From an uncultured Muribaculaceae bacterium (GTDB lineage: Bacteria > Bacteroidota > Bacteroidia > Bacteroidales > Muribaculaceae): DNA of 49,707 nucleotides. The stretch lies in NCBI GenBank assembly GCA_910586475.1, contig CAJUHM010000011.1:1-49707 (forward strand). Reading direction: 5' to 3'. The notes beneath the pieces were generated by a model. The model saw only the letters and a program-made list of their open reading frames with translations. It had not been told where the DNA came from and did no database searches. The stretch's first letter is position 1. Every line of letters starts with the position of its first letter. The translations under genes were made by a program, and so were the position numbers. Positions 33,128-42,265 of this stretch are shown here, in pieces.

Positions 33128-34702
33128 ATGATTAATCCCAGCGAGATTTCAGAAATATTAAAACAGCAGCTTGAAACCATCAATTCCAAAGTTTCTTTCG
33201 AGGAAACAGGAACGGTTCTCGAGGTTGGTGACGGCGTGGCTCATGTCTATGGTCTGGACAATGTGTGCGCCAATGAACTCGTAGAGTTTGAGAATGGTGT
33301 GAAGGGCGTAGCGCTCAATCTTGAGGAGAGCAACGTCGGTGTCATCCTGCTCAACAATGTCGACAAAGTGACCGAAAACATGTCGGTACGTCGCACAGGC
33401 GAAATCGCCTCAATCCCGGTAGGTGAGGGGCTGCTGGGACGTGTCATAAACGTTTTGGGTGAACCGATCGACGGTTGCGGTCCTATTGGAGGCGACCTTA
33501 TGCACCTTCCTCTGGAGCGCAAGGCTCCCGGTGTCATCTACCGTCAGCCGGTGAAGCAGCCTCTTCAGACAGGTATAAAGGCGATCGACTCTATGGTGCC
33601 GATCGGCCGAGGTCAGCGTGAGCTTATCATTGGCGACCGTCAGATCGGAAAGACGGCAATCGCCATTGACACTATTATCAACCAACGCAAGAACTACGAG
33701 CAGGGCAAACCGGTCTATTGTATCTATGTCGCTATCGGGCAGAAGGCTTCGACTGTTGCCGCGCTTGTTGACACACTCCGCCGCAATGGCGCTCTCGAAT
33801 ATACTGTGGTCGTTGCGGCTACAGCTTCTGATTCGGCTTCGATGCGCTACTACGCTCCGTTTGCGGGTGTGGCGATCGGGGAGTATTTCCGCGACACCGG
33901 CCGTGACGCGCTGATCGTTTACGATGACCTTTCGAAGCAGGCTGTTGCCTATCGTGAGATTTCGCTGATTCTTAAGAGACCTTCAGGACGTGAGGCATAT
34001 CCGGGTGATATTTTCTATCTCCACTCGCGTTTGCTCGAGCGTGCTGCGAAAATTATCGACAATCAGGAAGTGGCATCGCAGATGAATGACCTTCCCGAGC
34101 CATTGAAACCTATCGTCAAGGGAGGCGGTTCGCTGACTGCGCTTCCGATCATCGAGACTCAGGCCGGTGACGTTTCGGCTTACATTCCTACGAATGTGAT
34201 CTCGATCACCGATGGTCAGATCTTCCTGGAGACAGCTCTCTTTAACCGAGGAATCCGTCCGGCTATCAATGTGGGTATCTCTGTGTCGCGTGTCGGTGGT
34301 AACGCTCAGATCAAATCGATGAAGAAGGTCGCCGGAACGCTTAAGATCGACCAGGCTCAGTTCCGTGAGCTTGAATCGTTCACTAAGTTCGGAGGCGATA
34401 TCGACCCTGTGACCGCTCGAGTTATCGACAAGGGCCGTAAGAACGAGCGTCTGCTCATCCAGCCGCAGTATCACCCGATGGCTGTGGAGGATGAAGTGGC
34501 CGTTATCTTTGCCGGAACAAAGGGATTGCTTGAGAATGTGCCTCTTGACAAGGTGGCAGAATTTGAAAAGCTCTATCTCCAGCTTATCCACGCAAAACAT
34601 GCCGACGATGTTCTCGAGCCGATCCGTCAGGGTCAGCTGACAGATGATGTCGTGGCAAAACTGACAGCGGCTGCCAATGATGTCGCAAGCCGTTATAACT
34701 AA
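33128..34702 (+). CDS. atpA: F1 ATP synthase subunit alpha
   Basis: 524 residues, the non-catalytic nucleotide-binding subunit. It has the Walker A motif GDRQIGKTAIAID, ALIVYDDLSKQAVAYRE as Walker B region, and the Arg finger in the conserved PAINVGISVSRVGG. The N-terminal segment includes the short region that contacts delta. No abnormal residues were seen. Confidence 0.97.
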   Translation: MINPSEISEILKQQLETINSKVSFEETGTVLEVGDGVAHVYGLDNVCANELVEFENGVKGVALNLEESNVGVILLNNVDKVTENMSVRRTGEIASIPVGEGLLGRVINVLGEPIDGCGPIGGDLMHLPLERKAPGVIYRQPVKQPLQTGIKAIDSMVPIGRGQRELIIGDRQIGKTAIAIDTIINQRKNYEQGKPVYCIYVAIGQKASTVAALVDTLRRNGALEYTVVVAATASDSASMRYYAPFAGVAIGEYFRDTGRDALIVYDDLSKQAVAYREISLILKRPSGREAYPGDIFYLHSRLLERAAKIIDNQEVASQMNDLPEPLKPIVKGGGSLTALPIIETQAGDVSAYIPTNVISITDGQIFLETALFNRGIRPAINVGISVSRVGGNAQIKSMKKVAGTLKIDQAQFRELESFTKFGGDIDPVTARVIDKGRKNERLLIQPQYHPMAVEDEVAVIFAGTKGLLENVPLDKVAEFEKLYLQLIHAKHADDVLEPIRQGQLTDDVVAKLTAAANDVASRYN

Positions 34703-34738
34703 TTGGAAAATTCACTATAGCTGATAGTTTGACTTTTT

Positions 34739-35620
34739 ATGGCAACACTAAGGGAACTTAAAGGCCGAATCGGATCGGTTGCTTCGTCAGAAAAAATCAC
34801 CGGTGCGATGAAAATGATTTCTTCCGCAAAGATGCATAAGGCGGAGTTGTCATTGCGTCGTCTATTACCCTATCGTCAACAGATCGAGACAATCATCGGC
34901 AATATTCTTTCGGCTGACGCTCAGTTTAGTTCGCCGTTGATTGAGGCGAGACCTGTCTCGCGGGTCGGGATTGTTGTCTTCGGTTCAGACGATGGCCTTT
35001 GTGGGGCCTATAATGTCAATATTTTCAAGCTGCTTCTCGGTAAGATCGCTGATTACCGGAAAGAATTTGGCGAAAATGTGGAAATTGTCGTTTATCCGGT
35101 CGGGACAAAAATGCTCAAGGCCGTTTCCAAGCTTACGGACAGCAATCTCCGCATGGCTCAGGTCGAAGGAGTCAACTCCAAGACAACGGGCGATGGTGTC
35201 AAGTTGTTCGTTGAGCATCTGCAACAGACATTTCTTGCGGGCGAGCTCGACAAAATCGACATCCTTTACATGAACTTCAAGAGCGTCAGCCGCCAGCGTC
35301 CGGTCTGCGAGCAGATTATTCCTGTCGTTGCCGAGACGTTTGCTGCCAACGGCGTCAAGGAGTCATCCCGCCCTTATATATTCGAGCCGGATGCCAATTC
35401 TATTTTCCGGACAGTATTGCCGATGTTCCTCATGTCGGTGATGCAGGATGTCTTCACAGAGAACCGTGCCTCGGAGCAGGCTGCGCGTGTAATGGCGATG
35501 CAAAGTGCCAACGACAATGCCAAGAAGCTCCTCGAGCAGCTGCAGCTTGAATATAATAAGCTTCGCCAGCAGAGCATCACGACAGAATTGCTTGATATTC
35601 TCGGCGGCCAGATAAGATAA
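34739..35620 (+). CDS. atpG: F1 ATP synthase subunit gamma
   Basis: 293 residues, the central rotor shaft. Both terminal helices of the coiled coil are clear: LRELKGRIGSVASSEKITGAM at the start (residues 4-24) and a C-terminal helix with RVMAMQSANDNAKKLLEQL. The middle Rossmann-like domain has GSDDGLCGAYN. It is the last of the eight atp genes; nuoI starts 54 bases later. Confidence 0.96.
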   Translation: MATLRELKGRIGSVASSEKITGAMKMISSAKMHKAELSLRRLLPYRQQIETIIGNILSADAQFSSPLIEARPVSRVGIVVFGSDDGLCGAYNVNIFKLLLGKIADYRKEFGENVEIVVYPVGTKMLKAVSKLTDSNLRMAQVEGVNSKTTGDGVKLFVEHLQQTFLAGELDKIDILYMNFKSVSRQRPVCEQIIPVVAETFAANGVKESSRPYIFEPDANSIFRTVLPMFLMSVMQDVFTENRASEQAARVMAMQSANDNAKKLLEQLQLEYNKLRQQSITTELLDILGGQIR

Positions 35621-35674
35621 AATTGCCAAACAAAAGAGAAAAGAAATAATAACAAACCAATCGAAGAATAATTT

Positions 35675-36283
35675 ATGGGTAGTGTTAAAGATTATTTTTC
35701 ATCTTTAGGGTCGGGAATCTCAAGCCTTCTGAAAGGCATGCAGGTCACCGGAAAGGAATTTGTCACCCCGAAGATTACAGAAAAATATCCCGAGGATCGT
35801 GAGAAAGTCCACGTTCCTGAGCGCTTTCGTGCTATTCTTGAGCTGAAGTATGACGCCGACGGCAACCACAAGTGTATCGCCTGCGGCATCTGCCAGCGCA
35901 ATTGTCCGAACGGCACCATTTCGCTGACAACCAAAATGGTCATGACAGCTGATGGCAAGCAGAAACGCAAGCTCGACAATTACATGTATGATCTGGGCAG
36001 CTGTACGTTCTGCCAGCTGTGTGTGACATCATGCCCGCAGGATGCGCTCGAGTTCAAGAACGATTTTGAGCAGGCCGTGTTCACCCGCGAAAAACTTGTG
36101 AAGAAACTCAATTATCTGCCTGAAAAGGAAGAGCCGGCTCCGACACCCGAGCAACTCGCAAAAATTCAGGCCGAGAAAGAAGCCAAGATAGCTGCCGCCA
36201 AAGCAGCCGCAGCTGCAAAGAAAGCAGCCGCCGCCCAGGAAGCTGTCAAGGCTGACATCCCCAAGGATACAACAGAAAAATAA
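35675..36283 (+). CDS. nuoI: NADH-quinone oxidoreductase subunit I with Ala/Lys-rich tail
   Basis: 202 residues. Two 4Fe-4S ferredoxin motifs are complete: Cys67, 70, 73, 77 (CIACGICQRNCP) and Cys110, 113, 116, 120 (CTFCQLCVTSCP), carrying clusters N6a and N6b that pass electrons to NuoB. From about residue 150 the protein continues as a low-complexity tail rich in Ala, Lys and Glu that is not part of the family core and may be disordered or helical. It is separated from nuoH by the entire atp set. Confidence 0.95.
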   Translation: MGSVKDYFSSLGSGISSLLKGMQVTGKEFVTPKITEKYPEDREKVHVPERFRAILELKYDADGNHKCIACGICQRNCPNGTISLTTKMVMTADGKQKRKLDNYMYDLGSCTFCQLCVTSCPQDALEFKNDFEQAVFTREKLVKKLNYLPEKEEPAPTPEQLAKIQAEKEAKIAAAKAAAAAKKAAAAQEAVKADIPKDTTEK

Positions 36284-36297
36284 ATCAATCAAATTAT

Positions 36298-36813
36298 ATG
36301 GAATCAGTAGGAAGTATCATTATGTATCTGGTGATCGCTCTGTCGATTATCCTCTTTTCGGTACTGACTGTCACCACCCGTAAAATTTTGCGTTCGGCCA
36401 CATTCCTCCTGTTCACCCTGTTTGCGACAGCCGCTCTCTATTTCAAGCTCGACTATGAGTTTCTCGGAGCAGTCCAGATTGCAGTCTATGCAGGTGGCAT
36501 TGTGGTTCTCTTTGTGTTCTCGATTTTCCTGACGTCGCACCCCGGTCACAATGGGGCAGAGCTCGTCGGTTCGAAGCGAGTGCTCGGAGTGTTTGCCGCG
36601 CTTGCAACCTTTGCCGCAGTCCTCTTCGGACTGGTCTACCGCTGCGGTATGGCTATGGCCTCTCTGCCTGCAATGGAGAATCCGACCATGCACAAGATCG
36701 GTCAGGCGCTTATGGGAACAGGTGAATATCAGTATCTCCTGCCCTTCGAGGCAATCAGTGTTTTGTTATTGGCATGTATAATCGGTGGCGTAGTTGTCGC
36801 CCGCAAAAGATAA
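36298..36813 (+). CDS. nuoJ: NADH-quinone oxidoreductase subunit J
   Basis: 171 residues with five membrane helices. The conserved helix YEFLGAVQIAVYAGGIVVLFVF (about 52-73) carries the pi-bulge region that is central to proton pumping in complex I. It starts 14 bases after nuoI and ends 6 bases before nuoK. Confidence 0.94.
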   Translation: MESVGSIIMYLVIALSIILFSVLTVTTRKILRSATFLLFTLFATAALYFKLDYEFLGAVQIAVYAGGIVVLFVFSIFLTSHPGHNGAELVGSKRVLGVFAALATFAAVLFGLVYRCGMAMASLPAMENPTMHKIGQALMGTGEYQYLLPFEAISVLLLACIIGGVVVARKR

Positions 36814-36819
36814 TTGACA

Positions 36820-37131
36820 ATGGATATCACGATTCTTTATTATCTCGTTCCGTCGCTTATCATGTTTTGCTGTGGCGTTTACGGGTTCATCACCCGACGC
36901 AACATGATTGCGATGCTCATTTCGCTTGAACTGATGCTGAATTCGGTCGACATCAATTTTGTTGTCTTCAACCGTTTTCTCTATCCCGAAAACATGGAGG
37001 GCATGTTCTTCACCCTCTTTGCGATAGCGATTGCTGCTGCTGAAACAGCCCTCGCCATAGCTATCATTATCAATGTGTTCCGTGAGGCCAAAAATATCAG
37101 CGTTGATGACCTCTCAAAAATGAAACATTAA
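36820..37131 (+). CDS. nuoK: NADH-quinone oxidoreductase subunit K
   Basis: 103 residues from ATG 36820; a TTG two codons earlier (36814) is a less likely start. There are three membrane helices with the conserved acidic residues in MLISLELMLNSVDINF and AAAETALAIAI. These Glu residues belong to the hydrophilic axis of the membrane arm. It ends five bases before nuoL. Confidence 0.94.
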   Translation: MDITILYYLVPSLIMFCCGVYGFITRRNMIAMLISLELMLNSVDINFVVFNRFLYPENMEGMFFTLFAIAIAAAETALAIAIIINVFREAKNISVDDLSKMKH

Positions 37132-37136
37132 GTGTC

Positions 37137-39140
37137 ATGGAAGCTACAATCCCTGTTTTAATTCTTGCCATACCCCTGTTTATGTTTCTCTTTCTGGGCT
37201 TGCTCGGAAAGTTCATGAGCCATAAACTCGCCGGTATTCTCGGAACCGCAGGAATGGGTGTCACCCTTATTCTTGCATACTACACCGCATATCTTTATTT
37301 CTTTTCGGGTGCGCCCGAATTTGTGAACGAGGCCCACGATCGTCTTCAGTTCATCGTATTCAATCAGGACTGGCTTCAGTTCTATGATAAACTGATCATC
37401 CGCATCGGTTTCCTCCTTGACCCGATTTCGGCTATGATGCTTGTTGTCATCACGACAATCTCGTTCATGGTTCATCTCTACAGCAACGGCTACATGCGTG
37501 ACCATCATGGAGTCTACGAGCACGGTTTCCAGCGTTTCTACGCTTTTCTGTCGCTCTTCAGCTTCTCGATGCTCGGTCTCGTTGTCGCAACCAACATTTT
37601 CCAGATGTATATCTTCTGGGAACTCGTGGGAGCGTCGTCGTATCTGCTGATCGGGTTCTATTACATCAAGCCTTCTGCTGTTTCGGCTTCGAAGAAAGCG
37701 TTTATCGTTACCCGTTTCGCTGACCTCGGATTCCTTATCGGTATCCTTATCCTGTCGTACTACACCGGAACGTTCAACTTCACCGAGCTTACTTCGATGA
37801 GTATCTCTTCCGACACATATCAGGTAAGTCTCTCGACCGCCGAACAGATCAAGAACATTTTCGCCACAAGCGCGGCTCCTGTTTTCCTCGGTGGCTCTGT
37901 GCTGACATGGGCTCTTGTTCTTATCTTCATGGGAGGTATGGGTAAATCGGCCATGATGCCTCTTCACATCTGGCTCCCCGACGCAATGGAAGGCCCCACT
38001 CCGGTTTCGGCGCTTATCCACGCCGCTACGATGGTTGTTGCGGGTGTCTATCTCGTCGCACGTCTCTTCCCGCTTTATCTCATGGAAGAGGTTTCGCTCA
38101 CGATCGTCACTGTTGTAGGCGCGCTTACGGCACTCTATGCCGCAATGGTTGCCTGCGCTCAGGTCGACATCAAGCGAGTGCTCGCATTCTCTACGATATC
38201 GCAGATCGCCTTCATGATGGTTTCGCTCGGTGTTGCCCGTCCTGATTTCCACGAAGGACTCGGCTACATGGCTTCGATGTTCCACCTCTTCACCCATGCG
38301 ATGTTTAAGGCGCTTCTGTTCCTTGGAGCCGGTGCGCTTATCCACGCTGTCGGATCGAACGATTACACAGCAATGCACGGTCTGCGCAAATATATGCCGA
38401 TCACCAACATCACATTCCTTATCGGATGTCTTGCGATTGCCGGTATCATTCCCTTCTCGGGATTCTTCTCGAAAGATGAGATTCTGAGTGCATGTCTCGG
38501 CAACAGCTGGGTCGCATATATCTGGATGTCGATGGTTGCCGGTCTAACAGCGTTCTACATGTTCCGTCTCTACTATCTCATCTTCTGGTGGAAAGAACAT
38601 AAGATCCACGAAGGTCATCATGCTCCCAAGGATCAGCCCTGGACAATGACTCTTCCGTTGATTATCCTTGCAGCGATCTCTTGTGTCGCCGGATTCATTC
38701 CTTTCGGCAAGCTTGTCAGCTGGGATGGCAAACCCTATGACTTCATGGCTCATTTCGACTGGAGCGTGGCCGGCGTCAGCCTGACTGTGGCAGTTGTCGC
38801 AATTCTTCTCGCTACAAAGATGTATATGAAAGAGAATCCTCTTCCCGAGAAGATGCGCAAGGCTCTCCCGAACCTCTGGACCTGGTGTCACCACCGTTTC
38901 TATTGGGACGAACTCTATATCTTCATCACCCACAAGATCATCTTTGGTCTGGTCTGCCGTCCGATCGCCTGGTTCGACCGTCACATTATTGATGGCACGA
39001 TGGATGGATTCGCTTACGTGACCAACAAGGCTTCCTATGCGATCCGTGGTATTCAGAGCGGCAAGGTTCAGATGTACGTATGGATCTATCTGATCGGAGT
39101 GCTCCTGCTTGGAATCATCACAGCTCTCTGTCTGATCTGA
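37137..39140 (+). CDS. nuoL: NADH-quinone oxidoreductase subunit L
   Basis: 667 residues, the distal antiporter-like pump subunit. It shows the Mrp-type core with WELVGASSYLLIGFYY, KSAMMPLHIWLPDAMEGPTP, IHAATMVVAGVYL and the Lys/His-bearing HLFTHAMFKALLFLGAGA. The C-terminal region contains the long lateral helix and a final membrane helix. Length is typical for NuoL. Confidence 0.96.
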   Translation: MEATIPVLILAIPLFMFLFLGLLGKFMSHKLAGILGTAGMGVTLILAYYTAYLYFFSGAPEFVNEAHDRLQFIVFNQDWLQFYDKLIIRIGFLLDPISAMMLVVITTISFMVHLYSNGYMRDHHGVYEHGFQRFYAFLSLFSFSMLGLVVATNIFQMYIFWELVGASSYLLIGFYYIKPSAVSASKKAFIVTRFADLGFLIGILILSYYTGTFNFTELTSMSISSDTYQVSLSTAEQIKNIFATSAAPVFLGGSVLTWALVLIFMGGMGKSAMMPLHIWLPDAMEGPTPVSALIHAATMVVAGVYLVARLFPLYLMEEVSLTIVTVVGALTALYAAMVACAQVDIKRVLAFSTISQIAFMMVSLGVARPDFHEGLGYMASMFHLFTHAMFKALLFLGAGALIHAVGSNDYTAMHGLRKYMPITNITFLIGCLAIAGIIPFSGFFSKDEILSACLGNSWVAYIWMSMVAGLTAFYMFRLYYLIFWWKEHKIHEGHHAPKDQPWTMTLPLIILAAISCVAGFIPFGKLVSWDGKPYDFMAHFDWSVAGVSLTVAVVAILLATKMYMKENPLPEKMRKALPNLWTWCHHRFYWDELYIFITHKIIFGLVCRPIAWFDRHIIDGTMDGFAYVTNKASYAIRGIQSGKVQMYVWIYLIGVLLLGIITALCLI

Positions 39141-39190
39141 TGACACAGGCTGTGTTAAATTGAAAAGTGGAAAAAGTAAAAATATTGATT

Positions 39191-40699
39191 ATGTTTTCTA
39201 ATATACTGATTTATTTCGTGGTGATTCCGGTGCTGATGCTTGCCGGGCTTGCCTTGTGCCGAAATATCAAGCAGATCAGGGCGGTCGCAGTCACCGGTTC
39301 GCTCGCGCTGACAGCTCTCTCGATCTATCTGCTTGTCGAATATCTTGCTCTTCACGCAGCAGATCCTGCCGCACCGATGCATTTCCTCGGCCAGTGGGAC
39401 TGGTTCAAGCCGCTTCACATTCAGCTTGCTGTCGGTGTTGACGGTATATCGGTTGCCATGATTATCCTTTCGTCGATCATTCTTCTGACAGGAAGTTTTG
39501 CATCGTGGAAAATCGATCCGATGCCCAAGGAGTTCTTCCTCTGGCTTATCCTGCTGTCGGTAGGTGTGTTCGGTTTCTTCATCTCAATTGACCTCTTCAC
39601 GATGTTCATGTTCTATGAGGTCGCTCTCATCCCGATGTATCTTCTTATCGGAGTCTGGGGTAGCGGCAACAAGAACTATTCGGCAATGAAGCTGACCCTT
39701 ATGCTTATGGGTGGCTCGGCGTTCCTCATGCTTGGACTGATCGGAATCTACTATCATTCGGCTGAAAACCCTGCTGACCTTACATGGAACATCCTTAAGA
39801 TTTCGGAAAACGCATCCATCTCGACCGGCTGGCAGTACTTCCTCTTCCCGATGACGTTTGTCGGTTTCGGTGTGCTTGGAGCGATGTTCCCTTTCCACAC
39901 TTGGAGTCCCGACGGTCACGCTTCTGCTCCGACAGCTGTCTCGATGCTTCATGCAGGTGTGCTAATGAAGCTCGGTGGCTACGGTTGCTTCCGTGTGGCG
40001 ATCTACCTGATGCCTCAGGCTGCCCACGATCTTGCCTGGATCTTCCTGATCCTTACCGGTATTTCAGTTGTCTACGGTGCGTTCAGCGCATGTGTTCAGA
40101 CCGACCTCAAGTACATCAATGCCTATTCATCGGTGAGCCACTGTGGTCTCGTGATCTTCGCGATTCTGATGCTCAACACGACGGCGATGACCGGTGCGAT
40201 CATGCAGATGCTTTCCCACGGTCTTATGACAGCCCTGTTCTTTGCCCTGATCGGTATGATCTATGGACGTACCCACACCCGTGACATCACAAAGATGGGC
40301 GGTCTGATGAAGATCATGCCCTTCCTGTCGGTCTGCTATGTGATTGCCGGTTTCGCATCGCTTGGCCTTCCCGGTCTGAGCGGGTTCGTTGCTGAAATGA
40401 CAATCTTTGTCGGATCGTTCGAACACGCTGATATGTTCCACCGTGTGTTCACTATCGTTGCCTGCTGCTCGATCGTGATTACCGCCGTCTATATCCTCCG
40501 TGTTGTCGGCAAACTGCTTCTCGGTCCGGTGCAGGATGAGCATCATCTTGCTCTGACCGACGCAACATGGTGGGAACGTACCGCAACTGTGACCCTTATT
40601 ATCAGTGTTGCAGCGATCGGCTGTTTCCCGAACTTCTTCGCCAACCTTATCCGTTGGACATTTACCCCTGAGATTTTCAGTGTCATCGGAATGAACTAA
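39191..40699 (+). CDS. nuoM: NADH-quinone oxidoreductase subunit M
   Basis: 502 residues from ATG 39191; an in-frame GTG at 39167 would add eight residues before the first membrane helix and is less likely. It is an antiporter-like pump subunit with FMFYEVALIPMYLLIGVWG (key Glu), FPFHTWSPDGHASAPTAVSM, MLHAGVLMKLGGYG and SHGLMTALFFALIGM. Fourteen membrane helices are expected. Confidence 0.95.
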   Translation: MFSNILIYFVVIPVLMLAGLALCRNIKQIRAVAVTGSLALTALSIYLLVEYLALHAADPAAPMHFLGQWDWFKPLHIQLAVGVDGISVAMIILSSIILLTGSFASWKIDPMPKEFFLWLILLSVGVFGFFISIDLFTMFMFYEVALIPMYLLIGVWGSGNKNYSAMKLTLMLMGGSAFLMLGLIGIYYHSAENPADLTWNILKISENASISTGWQYFLFPMTFVGFGVLGAMFPFHTWSPDGHASAPTAVSMLHAGVLMKLGGYGCFRVAIYLMPQAAHDLAWIFLILTGISVVYGAFSACVQTDLKYINAYSSVSHCGLVIFAILMLNTTAMTGAIMQMLSHGLMTALFFALIGMIYGRTHTRDITKMGGLMKIMPFLSVCYVIAGFASLGLPGLSGFVAEMTIFVGSFEHADMFHRVFTIVACCSIVITAVYILRVVGKLLLGPVQDEHHLALTDATWWERTATVTLIISVAAIGCFPNFFANLIRWTFTPEIFSVIGMN

Positions 40700-40713
40700 A
40701 AGAATAACAAGAA

Positions 40714-42177
40714 ATGGATTACTCACAGTTTTTAGCGATGAAGCAAGAAATAAGCTTGTTGGTTTTATTTCTTTTGGTCTTCCTCAACGATACTTTTTTG
40801 CCGGCGCGCGCTCAGTCGTCAATCGGCAAAATCACATGTCTGCTTTTCGGCCTTTTCACTCTCTGGGGATTCTGCCCTGTTGTAGTGGGTGACTCTGTGG
40901 TTTCTGCCTTCGCAGGAATGTACGAGACGTCGCCGGTGATCGTGGCCATCAAGAATATATTGAATGTAGGTGTGCTCATTGTTCTGATTCAGTCTCTGAA
41001 GTGGACGTCGAGCGAACATCAGGTTATCCGCCGCGGAGAGTTCTACGAACTGCTTCTGATCACCCTCTTCGGTATGTATCTGATGATCTCGGGCCGTCAT
41101 TTCCTTGTGTTCATCATCGGTCTTGAAAGCGCGTCGCTCCCGCTTGCCGCAATGGTTGCCTTCAACAAGCGTCGTTATGAGAGCCACGAAGCCGCTGCCA
41201 AGTATATTCTGACAGCTGTTTTCTCCTCCGCGATTCTTCTCATGGGCCTCTCGTTTGTCTATGGTCTGACCGGAACGCTCTACTTCCATCACATCGCAGA
41301 GGGCATTGCGTCGGCTGCGTCGGCAAATATCGTTCTGCTGGTCATTGCGATCGCTTTCGTCATGTCAGGTATGGGATTCAAGCTTTCGCTGGTTCCGTTC
41401 CACCTCTGGACAGCCGATGTCTATCAAGGTGCTCCGACTTCGGTCACATCCTACCTCTCGGTCATCTCCAAAGGTTCGGCAGCGTTTGCCTTCCTTGTGA
41501 TCCTTTGGCACGTGTTCGGACAGGTCTATGCCGAAGCGTGGGAATGGATGCTTTACGCGCTCATTATTCTGACAATCACAATCGGTAACCTCTTTGCGAT
41601 CCGCCAGAAGAATCTAAAGCGATTCCTTGCATTCTCCTCGATCTCGCAGGCCGGCTACATCATGCTTGGCATCGTAGGCAACAATCCGATGGGAGAAGCT
41701 GCTCTGATGTACTATATTCTTGTCTACATCTTCTCTAACCTCGCAGCGTTCGGCGTTATCGGTGCGATCGAAAACAATTGCGGCAAGGTTTCGATGGATG
41801 ACTATAACGGTCTCTATAAGACAAACCCCCGTCTGGCTGTGACAATGATGCTTGCGATGTTCTCGCTTGCCGGAATTCCTCCGTTTGCAGGCTTCTTCAG
41901 CAAGTTCTTCATCTTCACTTCGGCCATCAATCAGGGTTCGGTCTCAATCTACGTTCTTGTGCTGATTGCGCTGATCAACACGATTATATCGCTCTACTAC
42001 TACCTTCTTGTTGTCAAGGCGATGTTCATCAAGGACGAAGATGAGTTGACAGTAGCACCCTTCCGCAGCGCGTTCTCTGAGCGTCTCGGAATGTGGATCT
42101 GCGTTGCCGGCATCCTCGCTCTCGGTATCGTAAGCTGTTTCTACGATTCACTTCTCAATGTAGTAGGAATCGGTTAA
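40714..42177 (+). CDS. nuoN: NADH-quinone oxidoreductase subunit N
   Basis: 487 residues, the third antiporter-like subunit. Conserved stretches include FIIGLESASLPLAAMVAF (key Glu), LVPFHLWTADVYQGAPTSVT and AFSSISQAGYIMLGIVG, then AMFSLAGIPPFAGFFSKF. It is the last gene of the nuo-atp run and is followed by a strong hairpin at 42209. No nuoE, nuoF or nuoG was found in the window. Confidence 0.95.
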   Translation: MDYSQFLAMKQEISLLVLFLLVFLNDTFLPARAQSSIGKITCLLFGLFTLWGFCPVVVGDSVVSAFAGMYETSPVIVAIKNILNVGVLIVLIQSLKWTSSEHQVIRRGEFYELLLITLFGMYLMISGRHFLVFIIGLESASLPLAAMVAFNKRRYESHEAAAKYILTAVFSSAILLMGLSFVYGLTGTLYFHHIAEGIASAASANIVLLVIAIAFVMSGMGFKLSLVPFHLWTADVYQGAPTSVTSYLSVISKGSAAFAFLVILWHVFGQVYAEAWEWMLYALIILTITIGNLFAIRQKNLKRFLAFSSISQAGYIMLGIVGNNPMGEAALMYYILVYIFSNLAAFGVIGAIENNCGKVSMDDYNGLYKTNPRLAVTMMLAMFSLAGIPPFAGFFSKFFIFTSAINQGSVSIYVLVLIALINTIISLYYYLLVVKAMFIKDEDELTVAPFRSAFSERLGMWICVAGILALGIVSCFYDSLLNVVGIG

Positions 42178-42208
42178 TTCTCAGACATAGTATTTTCCGA
42201 CAATAGAT

Positions 42209-42238
42209 AAAGGGCTGTCCGCTACCGGACAGCCCTTT
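42209..42238. terminator. Bidirectional terminator between nuoN and the porin-like gene
   Basis: A perfect 13-bp stem (AAAGGGCTGTCCG against CGGACAGCCCTTT) with a four-base loop, 31 bases after nuoN and 27 bases from the stop of the convergent gene. Confidence 0.82.
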
Positions 42239-42265
42239 GCTGTTTGAATGGGGGGGGAGGAGGGG

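Noticed and set aside
37158..38378. 406-codon open frame on the minus strand opposite nuoL
   Set aside because: The product is very rich in charged residues, as expected from the reverse of a membrane protein, with no start signals.
42250..42257. Run of eight G, a possible phase-variable tract in the porin-like gene
   Set aside because: It lies beyond the stop codon, and the protein already ends in a normal barrel signal, so slippage would not switch it.
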